This document shows positions 17,365 to 26,373 of a stretch of 64,000 nucleotides of DNA, piece by piece. Numbering within the stretch: the first letter of the stretch is position 1; every line of letters starts with the position of its first letter. The stretch is from Costertonia aggregata. Lineage in GTDB: Bacteria; Bacteroidota; Bacteroidia; Flavobacteriales; Flavobacteriaceae. Below the pieces are notes generated by a model. That model saw only the letters and a list, made by a program, of their open reading frames with translations. It had not been told where the DNA came from and did no database searches. The position numbers and the translations under genes are program-made. The DNA is taken from the NCBI RefSeq assembly GCF_013402795.1, contig NZ_CP058595.1, positions 1,647,501 through 1,711,500 on the forward strand, given 5' to 3'.

Positions 17365-17391
17365 TCTTTTTTGTCATAAAACCCAAATCTT

Positions 17392-18009
17392 ATGGAAAAA
17401 AGCTTGAAACGCATGGCTACCTTGCAACGTATGTTGAATACCGGACTGGAACTATTTTACAAAAATGGTTTCTACAACACCAGTGTTGACGATATCCTGA
17501 AAAAGCTTTCCCTTTCCAAAGGGGCCTTTTACTACCATTTTGAGTCCAAAGAGGATTTTTTCAGACAGATTACCCAAAACCTGATCGTCAAAAAGGTATA
17601 CAGTATGCTCATAGAGCCTATTGAAAGTCACGAAAACACATTGATATTGTTGGAGGACTGTTTTGATAATGCCCTGGAAACCGCCGTGCATAACGAAATG
17701 GATTTTGGTTTTGTACTCAGTAATTTTATTAATGAGTTTAATGGCAAAAATCCGGAAATCATGAAATACCTCAACGATATTCTAAAAGTTTGGGAAGTGA
17801 ACTTGATATCGGCCATACAACGCGGTAAGTTCAATGGTCATATTGATAGGCATGTAGATGCCGAAGGTGTAGCCTTGTTCTTAATGAGTTCCTTTATGGG
17901 CATTCGCACGCTTATGGTCGAAACGGCTCCCAGCGCCAGAAAATATCGATTTATGGCACAGATACGACAGTACTTTAAGGCTATCGAGGCCAAACCCATA
18001 AATATCTAA
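17392..18009 (+). CDS. TetR/AcrR family transcriptional regulator
   Basis: 205 residues. The N-terminal DNA-binding domain shows the canonical TetR pattern: ATLQRMLNTGLELFYKNGFYNTSVDDILKKLSLSKGAFYYHFESKEDFF. The remaining 140 residues form the variable helical ligand-binding domain, so the ligand cannot be inferred. It is divergent from the SDR-like operon across 428 bp containing two palindromes, which makes that operon and its own gene the likely targets. It converges with the GT9 gene, whose stop is 3 bp away. Confidence 0.92.
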   Translation: MEKSLKRMATLQRMLNTGLELFYKNGFYNTSVDDILKKLSLSKGAFYYHFESKEDFFRQITQNLIVKKVYSMLIEPIESHENTLILLEDCFDNALETAVHNEMDFGFVLSNFINEFNGKNPEIMKYLNDILKVWEVNLISAIQRGKFNGHIDRHVDAEGVALFLMSSFMGIRTLMVETAPSARKYRFMAQIRQYFKAIEAKPINI

Positions 18010-18011
18010 AG

Positions 18012-19127
18012 CTATGTATGCTCCAAAAGGAATGCTATTTTAGAAACAATACTATCGGGTGATATGGTTTCGATAGCTTTTTCATATCCATTAGGCATTG
18101 TATTCCCATAAATGGATGTGGGAATGAGCGGATATTTTTCCCTGTTGGACAACAACATGTTTGTATTGGACTGCCCAAATGGTGCAAAACCTGCATACGG
18201 GTGCGTAACGCCCCAAAGGGTAATGACGGGCACGCCGTACATAGCGGCCAAGTGGGCATTGCCGCTATCCATAGCGAGCATACCATTTAAGTTTGAAATA
18301 AGTGACAGTTCATCGGCAAATGACAGCTTCCCTACAATATTGATACAATTGGAAAACGTATCTTCCCAAGCTTCCAGTTGTTTTTGCTCCTCTTTTCCCC
18401 CACCAAAGAGTATGATCTGATATTTTTCGGAATTATTTAATCGATCAAGTACCTTTTCCATTAAGTGCAGAGGATACATTTTGCCCTTAAATGCTGCGAA
18501 CGGTGCTATTCCTATTCTTTTAAGACCTGCATCATCGCCCACGATTCCACTAACGCTTTTCGGCAGATGTTCCCTTGATAATGTACAGGGTTGTTTAAAA
18601 TCGATTGGAAAACCGAGTTCCCCAAAAACGTCGGCATATCTTTGGTGAGTGGTTTTCAATGGCTCAAATACCTTGTTCTTTAGCGAGGTCAACGCTTTTT
18701 TTTCTGCTCTGCCCTTATCTATCTGTAAAAATGGTGTTTTCGAAAATTGAAAGAAAAATTTTAAGATATTGCTGCGCAGCACATTATGCAAATCGGCCAC
18801 AGCTTGAATGTTAAGCGGCTTAAGTTCTTTGTATAGTCGGTACAGCCCCAAAAGCCCTTTATGGCTTTTTTTTACATCAACGGAGTGTACCGTTACGTTG
18901 TGTATCTGAGAGAAAATAGGCATAAAAAATGCCTTTGTAAGCACTGTGACCTTAAGCCCGGGGTATTTTGCAACAAGCGCCATGAGAACCGGCACGGTCA
19001 TGGCCACGTCTCCCATGGCGGATAATCTTATGACCAATATATGTGGCCTCCCAGTCCCTGAAGAGGGAACTGTGCTGCTGGCTATATCGTCTTCTTCTAA
19101 CAATTCAACTATTTGATCAAAAACCAT
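18012..19127 (-). CDS. Glycosyltransferase family 9 (heptosyltransferase-like)
   Basis: 371 residues. The GT-B fold is marked by HILVIRLSAMGDVAMTVPVL near the N-terminus and, in the C-terminal domain, IGIAPFAAFKGKMYPLHLMEKVL, IILFGGGKEEQ and GMLAMDSGNAHLAAMYGVPVITLWGVTHP, the nucleotide-sugar-binding region. GT9 enzymes add heptose or related sugars to the lipid A core, so a lipooligosaccharide core role is likely. About 28 residues precede the usual start; no better start codon was found. It is followed upstream by DUF4254, a pairing I have seen in related genomes. Confidence 0.9.
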   Translation of the reverse strand: MVFDQIVELLEEDDIASSTVPSSGTGRPHILVIRLSAMGDVAMTVPVLMALVAKYPGLKVTVLTKAFFMPIFSQIHNVTVHSVDVKKSHKGLLGLYRLYKELKPLNIQAVADLHNVLRSNILKFFFQFSKTPFLQIDKGRAEKKALTSLKNKVFEPLKTTHQRYADVFGELGFPIDFKQPCTLSREHLPKSVSGIVGDDAGLKRIGIAPFAAFKGKMYPLHLMEKVLDRLNNSEKYQIILFGGGKEEQKQLEAWEDTFSNCINIVGKLSFADELSLISNLNGMLAMDSGNAHLAAMYGVPVITLWGVTHPYAGFAPFGQSNTNMLLSNREKYPLIPTSIYGNTMPNGYEKAIETISPDSIVSKIAFLLEHT

Positions 19128-19154
19128 TTAAAAACATCGCGCACGGTTTTACCC

Positions 19155-19766
19155 TTACTTCGGAGACTGGGTTTTTCGAAGTACGGGATTTAATTCATCA
19201 TCATTGTACATCTTCATTTGTTTGTACACTTTCATATATTTTTTACCTGACTCGATATCGTTCAACAATTGGTCGATTGCCGTAGAAAGGTCTTTTTTCT
19301 GTTCCAATAAGATCGCTAGTTTTGTTTTACATTTTTCCAAATGCTCGACCGAGGCATCGTTTCTGGTTACCTCCTCGTTCATGTGATAAATTTTTAAGGC
19401 CAAGATCGATAACCGGTCTATGGCCCAGGCCGGACTTTCGGTGTTTATCATGGCGTCCTTCAATATTTCGACCGATTGGTATTTTTTAAGAAAATAACTG
19501 TCTATATATTCCACCAAATCCGTTCTATCTTGATTGCTGGCATCAATCTTTCGCTTCAGGTCCAATGCCGCCACCGGCTCGATATTGGGATCTCGTATGA
19601 TATCCTCATAATGCCATTGTACGGTATCTATCCAATTTTTTCGATACAACAAATGAGCAATATCGTCTTTTGGATATGGATTTTCAAATGATTGATACAC
19701 ATCGTCCTTAATATGATATCTCTCTATACTTTCATTGAAGATTTTGAAGGCAAACTCGCTGAACAT
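19155..19766 (-). CDS. DUF4254 family protein
   Basis: 203 residues from the ATG at 19766. The alternative TTG six codons upstream falls inside a promoter-like box and is rejected. Mostly helical and acidic/basic with no signal peptide. The conserved N-terminal IHLLYRKNWIDTVQWHYEDIIRDP-like segment (here HLLYRKNWIDTVQWHYED) identifies the family. The function is unknown; linkage to GT9 suggests a role in lipooligosaccharide assembly. Confidence 0.82.
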   Translation of the reverse strand: MFSEFAFKIFNESIERYHIKDDVYQSFENPYPKDDIAHLLYRKNWIDTVQWHYEDIIRDPNIEPVAALDLKRKIDASNQDRTDLVEYIDSYFLKKYQSVEILKDAMINTESPAWAIDRLSILALKIYHMNEEVTRNDASVEHLEKCKTKLAILLEQKKDLSTAIDQLLNDIESGKKYMKVYKQMKMYNDDELNPVLRKTQSPK

Positions 19767-19781
19767 ACTAACTGTTTTATA

Positions 19782-19789
19782 CAAAGATA
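19782..19789 (-). promoter_or_regulatory. Putative -7 box (TATCTTTG) for DUF4254
   Basis: A perfect TAnnTTTG match on the minus strand in the 28-bp gap between the DUF6427 and DUF4254 genes, 16 bp before the ATG. It supports the ATG at 19766 as the true start and a separate promoter for DUF4254-GT9. Confidence 0.4.
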
Positions 19790-19794
19790 CCTAT

Positions 19795-20733
19795 TTATCG
19801 CATCGCCAATCCCGAGAAGAATATGATAAACGGAATTACGATGGACAAAATGAGTACGACTTCCTTGATGTTGGGTTTTTTTATGGCTTCGATATAGTTT
19901 GTAAAAAACACGACCGCCGGAAAAAAGGTGATGATGATAGGGTAGGTTCCCGAAGAGGTCTTTAATACTTTTAACAAAATCCCCAAGATAAAAAACAGTA
20001 CGATCAAACGCATGGTCGCAATCCTACCTATGCCCGCTTTACCCATTCTTATAAAAGTAAAAAGGCTGGCCACAAATACGATAACGGCATATATAATAAG
20101 CTTGGCACTATTTTGCAGATTTAAAAAGTAGCCTTTATCAAATTCAAAGGAAAACGTGTAATGTGCCATCAAAAAACCTTCTTGGCCCGCAAGGATAAGC
20201 AAGGCCCATACTATCATTAAAACCGTGAACACGCCAATAAAGGGTACCATCCAGTTTCTGATATTCTTTGGTTCGTAAAAATAAATGGCGATAAATACCA
20301 ATAGTATGAATATCAGTGCCATATCATAAAAAAGACTGGCCACACATATCCAAAGCGTAGCATCAAAAATTTTAAGCTTTATATTTTTTAGGGATTTGAT
20401 ACTGATCAGCCTTCTTAAGCCCAACAACAGGAAGAAATTACAAAGTATGGCGTTGTTGTCTACCAGTACTTCAGGAAAAACAACGATAAGCATGGTATAC
20501 AGAACTATGGCAAACGAATTTTGACCTGTGATCTTGTTGCGCTTAACGATAAAATTGACCACAAAAAAACTGAATGTTAAAATACCAAGAACAAGTGTTT
20601 GTGGAAAAAGTTCATTGGGGGTATAGGTCTTGCCAAATACAAAAAAGTTTACCATCCAATAGAACAGGAACAGGAACGAAAGAACAATGATGTGGTTTAT
20701 GGGCTTCGTTTTTCCAAAAATGCTCGAAATCAT
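19795..20733 (-). CDS. DUF6427 family multi-spanning membrane protein
   Basis: 312 residues with about eight to nine transmembrane helices and an N-terminus (MISSIFGKTKPINHIIVLSFLFLFYWMVNFF) characteristic of this flavobacterial family, often mis-annotated as a beta-carotene monooxygenase. No catalytic motif is visible. It is divergent from the DUF6341 gene, its usual neighbour, across 51 bp. Confidence 0.82.
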   Translation of the reverse strand: MISSIFGKTKPINHIIVLSFLFLFYWMVNFFVFGKTYTPNELFPQTLVLGILTFSFFVVNFIVKRNKITGQNSFAIVLYTMLIVVFPEVLVDNNAILCNFFLLLGLRRLISIKSLKNIKLKIFDATLWICVASLFYDMALIFILLVFIAIYFYEPKNIRNWMVPFIGVFTVLMIVWALLILAGQEGFLMAHYTFSFEFDKGYFLNLQNSAKLIIYAVIVFVASLFTFIRMGKAGIGRIATMRLIVLFFILGILLKVLKTSSGTYPIIITFFPAVVFFTNYIEAIKKPNIKEVVLILSIVIPFIIFFSGLAMR

Positions 20734-20756
20734 CCTAGAAACTTTCTATTTTTTTA

Positions 20757-20764
20757 TACTTTTG
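20757..20764 (+). promoter_or_regulatory. Putative -7 box (TACTTTTG) for DUF6341
   Basis: A TAnnTTTG match in the short divergent spacer, 20 bp before the ATG at 20785. A matching TTG -33 element was not seen. Confidence 0.4.
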
Positions 20765-20784
20765 CATGGTAAATATAACGTAAC

Positions 20785-21006
20785 ATGAAGGCATTTTTTG
20801 AAGCGATAGAGGATTTATTTGTAAACGGACTTTTTTTACCATTGGATTTTTTACGCTCTATGGAGAGTTGGTGGGCCGCCAATGGCTTTAATTGGTTGTT
20901 CGTTGTCATTGGCTTCATCGCTTTTGGCTACTGGATGTTACAATTGAAGAAATATAACGATAACGACGAAGAGGACAAGAGCATTACCGCCCATCAATAC
21001 CTATAA
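20785..21006 (+). CDS. DUF6341 family small membrane protein
   Basis: 73 residues. An N-terminal amphipathic segment (MKAFFEAIEDLFVNGLFLPLDFL) is followed by one transmembrane helix (WLFVVIGFIAFGYWMLQL) and an acidic tail. It matches a small protein conserved in flavobacteria, sometimes wrongly labelled uracil phosphoribosyltransferase. The function is unknown. It converges with purD. Confidence 0.82.
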   Translation: MKAFFEAIEDLFVNGLFLPLDFLRSMESWWAANGFNWLFVVIGFIAFGYWMLQLKKYNDNDEEDKSITAHQYL

Positions 21007-21045
21007 CGTTGCCTTTGTTCCGCTGCGAAGGTTAGGTTTGCGAGC

Positions 21046-22317
21046 TTATAGGTCAAACCCGATATCGGTTCGATAATACATCTTGTCAAAATGTAGTTTT
21101 TCTATATTTTCATAGGATTTTTTTAATGCCTCTTGAAAACTTTCCCCATAAGAAGTTACCGCTAATACGCGGCCCCCATTGGTGACTATGGCATCCTCTT
21201 TTCTAGTTGTTCCCGCGTGAAAAACCAATGAGCCGGAAACCTTCTCAAAGCCTGAAATTTTCTCTCCTTTTTTATATGCCTCGGGATAACCGCCCGAAAC
21301 GGCCATGACGGCGGTGGCCGAACGTTCATCTATTTGTAAATCAATGGTATCCAAAGTTTGATTCGCTACGGCTTGAAGCACCTCTACCAAATCGTTTTGT
21401 ATTCTTGGGATAACCACTTCGGTCTCCGGGTCGCCCAAACGCACGTTATATTCGATAACCTTAGCATCGTCCCCTACTTTTATAAGGCCGATGAAAATAA
21501 AACCCTTGTACGGCAAATTATCAATTTTAAGGCCTTCTACGGTAGGCTTAACGATTTGCTCGTGTATTTTATCCATAAACGCCTTATCGGCAAAAGGAAC
21601 AGGGGATATTGCCCCCATACCGCCCGTGTTGAGGCCCGTATCGCCTTCGCCGATACGTTTATAATCTTTCGCCGTTGGGAGTAGCTTATAACCTTTTCCG
21701 TCGGTAAGCACAAAAGCACTGAGTTCTATTCCGTCCAAAAACTCCTCGATGACAACCGTTGTGCTTGCGTTACCAAATTTAGCATCTACCAACATGGTCT
21801 TCAGCTCATTTTTGGCCTCTTGTAGATTGTCAAGAATCAAGACTCCTTTGCCGGCAGCCAAACCATCCGCCTTTAGTACATACGGCGCTCTAAGTGTTTC
21901 CAAAAAAGCATATCCTTGCTCCAAAGTATCTGCTTTAAAACTTTGGTAAGCCGCCGTGGGAATATTATGGCGCATCATAAACTCCTTGGCAAACCCCTTG
22001 CTCCCTTCCAAGGTAGCCGCTGCTTTTTGGGGACCTATGACGGGAATGTTCTTGAGCTCCTCATCGTTTAGAAAAAAATCATGCACGCCGTTCACTAAAG
22101 GGTCTTCCGGACCAACGATGACCATATGGATATTTTCTTGGAGCACGGTATTTTTTATGGCTTCAAAATCGTTGACGCTGATCGATATGTTTTTTGCGAT
22201 GGATGCGGTACCCGCATTCCCTGGGGCGACGAAAAGCTGATCGAGTTTTGGGCTTTGGTAAAGTTTCCAGGCCAAGGTATGTTCACGGCCACCGGAACCT
22301 AAAATAAGGATATTCAT
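21046..22317 (-). CDS. purD: Phosphoribosylamine--glycine ligase (GAR synthetase)
   Basis: 423 residues from the ATG at 22317 (MNILILGSGGREHTLAWKL). The extra upstream codons overlap a promoter-like box. It has the N-terminal Rossmann-like GSGGREH loop, the ATP-grasp domain (YVLKADGLAAGKGVLI; TVVIEEFLDGIELSAF) and the metal-binding VIEYNVRLGDPETEVV. It catalyses the second step of purine synthesis, joining phosphoribosylamine and glycine with ATP. Full length and intact. Encoded apart from other pur genes. Confidence 0.96.
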   Translation of the reverse strand: MNILILGSGGREHTLAWKLYQSPKLDQLFVAPGNAGTASIAKNISISVNDFEAIKNTVLQENIHMVIVGPEDPLVNGVHDFFLNDEELKNIPVIGPQKAAATLEGSKGFAKEFMMRHNIPTAAYQSFKADTLEQGYAFLETLRAPYVLKADGLAAGKGVLILDNLQEAKNELKTMLVDAKFGNASTTVVIEEFLDGIELSAFVLTDGKGYKLLPTAKDYKRIGEGDTGLNTGGMGAISPVPFADKAFMDKIHEQIVKPTVEGLKIDNLPYKGFIFIGLIKVGDDAKVIEYNVRLGDPETEVVIPRIQNDLVEVLQAVANQTLDTIDLQIDERSATAVMAVSGGYPEAYKKGEKISGFEKVSGSLVFHAGTTRKEDAIVTNGGRVLAVTSYGESFQEALKKSYENIEKLHFDKMYYRTDIGFDL

Positions 22318-22332
22318 GGTAAAAAGTTTGGG

Positions 22333-22340
22333 CAAAAATA
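22333..22340 (-). promoter_or_regulatory. Putative -7 box (TATTTTTG) for purD
   Basis: A TAnnTTTG match 16 bp before the purD ATG on the minus strand, in the 42-bp gap after the UDP-glucuronate decarboxylase gene. No TTG element was found at the expected spacing. Confidence 0.4.
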
Positions 22341-22359
22341 CAGTTTGATGCTTGAATAG

Positions 22360-23340
22360 CTATAGCTTTCCCGAAAAATCCCTGTGTTCTTTTTTTTGAA
22401 GTTCTTCCGGGGACAGGGATTTGAAATACCCATATACTTTTTTGAGCCCCTCGGCACGCTTTACCTTGGGTTCCCAACCCAAAACTTTCTTTGCACGGGT
22501 AATATCCGGTTGGCGTTGTAATGGGTCATCTTTTGGTAAGGGCCTGTAAATTATCTTTTGATCCGTTCCCGTCAATTTGATAATTTCCTCAGCAAATTCC
22601 TTAATGGTTGTCTCATCGGGATTCCCTATGTTCACAGGCTCTACATAGTCGCTCATCAACAGACGATATATACCTTCTACCTGATCATCTATGTATGTAA
22701 ACGACCTGGTTTGCGAACCGTCCCCAAAAACGGTCAAGTCCTCCCCTCGTAAAGCTTGTCCCATAAAAGCAGGTACTACCCGCCCGTCATTAAGTCGCAT
22801 GCGAGAGCCATAGGTGTTGAATATTCTAACAATACGGGTATCCAACCCATGATGTCTATGGTATGCCATGGTAATGGCTTCCATAAAGCGTTTGGCCTCA
22901 TCATATACCCCTCTCGGCCCGACCGGGCTTACATTACCATAGTATTCTTCGTTTTGCGGGTGTACCAAAGGGTCCCCGTACACCTCTGATGTGGAGGCTA
23001 CAAGAATTGTTGCTTTTTTGTCCATCGCCAATCCTAACAAATTCAACGTACCCAAGGAACCTACTTTTAGGGTTTCGATCGGTATTTTCAAGTAGTCGAT
23101 AGGACTTGCAGGAGAGGCGAAGTGCAAAATATAGTCCAATGTGCCGGGCAAATGTACAAATGTGGAAACATCATGGTGATGAAACTCAAAACTGGCCAGA
23201 GGAAATAGATGCTCAATGTTCCTGAGGTCTCCCGTAATAAGGTTGTCCATACCGATGACATAGTACCCCTCGGCAATAAATCGATCACATAAATGTGACC
23301 CTAAAAATCCTGCTGCACCTGTTATAAGTATTTTTTTCAT
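22360..23340 (-). CDS. UDP-glucuronic acid decarboxylase-type NAD-dependent epimerase (UXS family)
   Basis: 326 residues. An extended-SDR Rossmann motif ([13 protein letters not shown]), catalytic YDEAKR (YxxxK) preceded by STSEVYG, and the UXS-specific stretches [27 protein letters not shown] and [21 protein letters not shown]. The family converts UDP-glucuronate to UDP-xylose (or the 4-keto intermediate). The downstream partner of the initiating sugar transferase (9-bp gap), it supplies a pentose for the surface polysaccharide. Full length. Confidence 0.92.
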   Translation of the reverse strand: MKKILITGAAGFLGSHLCDRFIAEGYYVIGMDNLITGDLRNIEHLFPLASFEFHHHDVSTFVHLPGTLDYILHFASPASPIDYLKIPIETLKVGSLGTLNLLGLAMDKKATILVASTSEVYGDPLVHPQNEEYYGNVSPVGPRGVYDEAKRFMEAITMAYHRHHGLDTRIVRIFNTYGSRMRLNDGRVVPAFMGQALRGEDLTVFGDGSQTRSFTYIDDQVEGIYRLLMSDYVEPVNIGNPDETTIKEFAEEIIKLTGTDQKIIYRPLPKDDPLQRQPDITRAKKVLGWEPKVKRAEGLKKVYGYFKSLSPEELQKKEHRDFSGKL

Positions 23341-23349
23341 CTTAATATT

Positions 23350-24714
23350 TTATACTCCTCTCGAAAACAGAACTGTTGTTACGGTTTTAAAGATAATTCG
23401 CAAATCTAGGGTTATGGAGCGGTTTTTAATGTAATATAGGTCATATTCCAATTTTTTGACTGAATCATCAAGGTTCTCTCCATATTTATATTTTACTTGT
23501 GCCCACCCTGTAATACCGGGTCGTATTAGATGGCGTGCATTATAGAAGGGGACTCGACTGTTCAGTTGGTTTACGAACACCTTTCGCTCGGGTCTTGGTC
23601 CAATAAATTGCATATCACCTTTTATTACCGAAATAATTTGCGGTAACTCATCTATTCTAAATGCACGCAGAATTCTACCAAATGGCGTAATTCTCGCATC
23701 GTTTTTGGCCGCCATTTTGGCACCGGTCTTTTCTGCGTCTACCACCATAGACCTAAATTTATAAATCTTAAATTCCTTCCCATGCAACCCGACTCTTTTT
23801 TGAGTGTAAAATAATGGTCCTCGATTAAATAATAAGTTGAAAGACCAAACAAAGGGAAGGCAAAGTAAAAAAACGACTCCCAAAACTAAAGCCAATGTCA
23901 AATTAATTCCGAAACCGAAAATAGTTTGCAAGTATCTTATTTTTCTATTTCTAAGCTGTAGTATTTCATAAAAACTATCGTTATGGGATTGTATGGGCAG
24001 GGCTTCATAAGTGTTTTCGTAAAACGAAGTGAAAGATATTACTTCTCTTCCTTTAAGTATACTCATTAACATGACCTTTTCAATATCCGATGGTAGTTCG
24101 TTGTAGTTCTCAACATTTATTATCCATGCATCTATCTTTTCTGTTGCTTTCAAAAAATTTTGTTTTGCACCAATGAGCTGGTTAATATTGTATGTAAGCT
24201 TTACCTTGTAGAAGGTTTCTTCTTCGTCACCGTCTATCAGATTTATTACCCTCCTGACTTCTGACTGGTCTTCGTTATCATAAATGAACAAAACATTTTT
24301 TGTGGTTGGTATAATCCTAAATACATTCACGAAAAAAAGTCGCCATAATGCTATCTCAAGCGGTGTTAATATTAAAAAAAGTAGAAGGTGTTTAATATAA
24401 AAACTGGCATCAAAAACAATTAAACTGAAAATGAATACCGTTAAAACGAATAAAGCGGTAATATAAATGGCTTGCGAAACTACATATTTTCGTTTTAATG
24501 TTCGCTGTAGATTGTAAAGGTCCAATATATATGAAAGCGCCAAAAAAGATATTATACCAAAGCTGATTACTACTACTTTTAGTTTAAGTGAAATAAACTG
24601 AGGGTCTATAGCCTCAATTACGAAATAGTTTAGACTTGTAATCACTATGAACAAATCTCCTAACAGGAGGATGAACTTACGTTCCAACAGATTCAAGATA
24701 GAAGGTCTGGCCAT
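23350..24714 (-). CDS. Polyprenyl glycosylphosphotransferase (initiating sugar transferase, WcaJ/WbaP-type)
   Basis: 454 residues from the ATG at 24714. About four N-terminal transmembrane helices and a CoA-binding-like middle region (LFIYDNEDQSEVRRV) precede a fifth hydrophobic helix. The C-terminal bacterial sugar transferase domain carries FYTQKRVGLHGKEFKIYKFRSM, RITPFGRILRAFRIDELPQ, and GPRPERK then GITGWAQVKY. It transfers a sugar 1-phosphate to undecaprenyl phosphate at the inner membrane, starting repeat-unit assembly. It lies at the 3' end of the polysaccharide locus, upstream of the UXS gene. Confidence 0.93.
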   Translation of the reverse strand: MARPSILNLLERKFILLLGDLFIVITSLNYFVIEAIDPQFISLKLKVVVISFGIISFLALSYILDLYNLQRTLKRKYVVSQAIYITALFVLTVFIFSLIVFDASFYIKHLLLFLILTPLEIALWRLFFVNVFRIIPTTKNVLFIYDNEDQSEVRRVINLIDGDEEETFYKVKLTYNINQLIGAKQNFLKATEKIDAWIINVENYNELPSDIEKVMLMSILKGREVISFTSFYENTYEALPIQSHNDSFYEILQLRNRKIRYLQTIFGFGINLTLALVLGVVFLLCLPFVWSFNLLFNRGPLFYTQKRVGLHGKEFKIYKFRSMVVDAEKTGAKMAAKNDARITPFGRILRAFRIDELPQIISVIKGDMQFIGPRPERKVFVNQLNSRVPFYNARHLIRPGITGWAQVKYKYGENLDDSVKKLEYDLYYIKNRSITLDLRIIFKTVTTVLFSRGV

Positions 24715-25083
24715 ATTATTTATAAAATATTTGGGCCTACTGTACAATAGAAATGTAAAAGGCCAAAATCTTTACAAAAGAAACGATTTGTACTTTCTAA
24801 AAATAATCAATACTGTTTTTAATTGAAAATACTGTTGTTTTCTAAGGTAATTCAATAGTGTTTTTACCGTGATACCATTGGTTAAAAAGTATTGGTTTTT
24901 GATATCACTCAGATTATAGTCCTATAAACTGTTTGAGCAAAAACTTCATTAAAACTATAAAGAACTATACTAACCAATAGCTTAAAGCTACCATTAGCAG
25001 TGGTTTTATTTTGCCTTACATCAAGGGATGTCATAACTTTATGGAATAAGAGCTTGTCACTCAAACCACACGAGTTATATCAA
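24715..25083. other. 369-bp A/T-rich intergenic region
   Basis: This region lies between the sugar transferase start and the stop of the first Wzy-like gene. It contains three copies of an AATASTGTT-type repeat (annotated separately) and an AACCAATA/TATTGGTT-like element near 24890-24980. I see no gene; the plus-strand ORF reaching in from 25000 is antisense to the polymerase gene and not credible. It should hold the promoter of the sugar transferase-UXS pair. Confidence 0.5.
24809..24862. repeat. Three short direct repeats AATA(C/G)TGTT
   Basis: AATACTGTT occurs at 24809-24817 and 24828-24836, and AATAGTGTT at 24854-24862, each followed by a T-rich run. They lie about 100-150 bp upstream of the sugar transferase start and could be regulator binding sites. 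Confidence 0.4.
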
Positions 25084-26373
25084 TTATTGTTTCGTGTTGA
25101 GCTGTTTTATTCTGTAATAGAACAAAGAATTAAAAAAGGTGAAAAAAACTATTCCCCAATGCCGTTGAATGAAGTTTTCGGACAAAAAACCCATTGTTAT
25201 GATTATAAGAAAAGACAAATACAAAAAGTCTATGTTCAACCATGCATATCTAAAATAATAGAACAAGAAAGCAATAAGCAACAACACGCCCGGAAGGCCA
25301 TATCGCAATTGATAATCCAAAAATTGATTATGTGAATTAAAAAATTGCATCCTCCATAACTCATTGTTTTTTTTGTAAGTGTCTATGAGTTTATCTTGTA
25401 CATCCCCTGTCCCGTAACCAATAAATGGTGATTCTTTTGCCAATTCTAAGGAATTTTTCCAAATAACTACTCTATTGGTTTTCTTGAACCAAAAGGAGTC
25501 ATATTCTACCTGCAAGTTCTTGTATTCATAATAATTTTCAAGCTTTTTCCCTGTCAGGTAATTATAATAATCATAAGCCTCTTGAACAGCTCTATTTGGA
25601 ACGTCCATTAAAAAACGGTTTACAAGCATCAAAACAGACCCCAACAAAAAAATATATAGTATGAGTATCTTGAATTTAAAATTTTTGACCAAATAGAAAA
25701 TCGGAACAAAAAACAACACTGCCACCAGTGAAATAATCGGCATTTTAGCTGTTAGTGACACTAAGAAAACCAGTACAATAAAAATGAGTAACAGTATAAA
25801 AGACTTAATAAAAAAAGATTGCTCTTTCATAAAAAAATAACTCAACGAAAAAATATTGAGTAAAAAAAATGTGGCATAGTACGTTGGGTGCATAACTTCC
25901 TTAGAAAAAAACTGATTAAACTTGAAAAGGAAGTTTTCTTCGGAAATTCCAGTTAGCAGTTCGGAAAGGTCGTAATTGAAAAAATATAGTATTGCATTCA
26001 AAAAAAAGACAACACATCCAAAAACAAAGGCAAGTTGAAGGTAATCGTATTGTCTGGCCTTAAAAGATACCGTACCAAAAATAACGGGCAAAATCAAAAA
26101 ACTAGAAACTCTTGTCAAATAATTGAACCCGTACTCAACATTTGAGGTATATACTAAACCTAAAACGGCAATTAGGAAAGGAAAGGAATGAATGGCCAAT
26201 ATCTTAAAATCCTTAAATAGTACTTTGCCTTTGACGACACCATACAACCAAGCCAAAAAAGTAAATACAATACAGTAAGAATTAAGGTTTAGGTCGTAGG
26301 GCAAAATAAATATACCGCAACCTAAAGAAAATAGAATAACATTATTGAAATCAAAAAAGGTTTTATAAGGCAT
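25084..26373 (-). CDS. O-antigen ligase/polymerase (Wzy/WaaL-like) membrane protein
   Basis: 429 residues, about ten to twelve transmembrane helices, with a large hydrophilic loop and the Wzy_C-type region SPFIGYGTGDVQDKLID...NSHNQFLDYQLRYGLPGVLLLIAF. The GxG and SHNQFLD (His) pattern is typical of O-antigen ligase-domain proteins. It either polymerises or ligates the polysaccharide on the periplasmic side. Its start overlaps the stop of the GT2 gene by one base. Very A/T-rich compared with the flanking housekeeping genes. Confidence 0.85.
   Translation of the reverse strand: MPYKTFFDFNNVILFSLGCGIFILPYDLNLNSYCIVFTFLAWLYGVVKGKVLFKDFKILAIHSFPFLIAVLGLVYTSNVEYGFNYLTRVSSFLILPVIFGTVSFKARQYDYLQLAFVFGCVVFFLNAILYFFNYDLSELLTGISEENFLFKFNQFFSKEVMHPTYYATFFLLNIFSLSYFFMKEQSFFIKSFILLLIFIVLVFLVSLTAKMPIISLVAVLFFVPIFYLVKNFKFKILILYIFLLGSVLMLVNRFLMDVPNRAVQEAYDYYNYLTGKKLENYYEYKNLQVEYDSFWFKKTNRVVIWKNSLELAKESPFIGYGTGDVQDKLIDTYKKNNELWRMQFFNSHNQFLDYQLRYGLPGVLLLIAFLFYYFRYAWLNIDFLYLSFLIIITMGFLSENFIQRHWGIVFFTFFNSLFYYRIKQLNTKQ

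Larger units (their letters stand above)
16964..17391. other. 428-bp divergent intergenic region
   Basis: This region separates the minus-strand SDR operon from the plus-strand TetR gene and contains no credible ORF. It holds the two inverted repeats annotated separately, either of which could be a TetR operator. It probably carries both divergent promoters. No perfect TAnnTTTG box with a partner TTG is evident; TATATTTTG near 17270 is the closest match. Confidence 0.6.

Noticed and set aside
17354-17367. Short hairpin AGACT-TTAC-AGTCT plus T run before the TetR gene
   Set aside because: The stem is only five base pairs, and the larger CTGTAA/TTACAG inverted repeat explains the same bases better as an operator.
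25000-25335. Plus-strand ORF of 111 codons
   Set aside because: It lies mostly antisense to the Wzy-like gene, which has clear transmembrane and Wzy_C features. Its residues show no family pattern.
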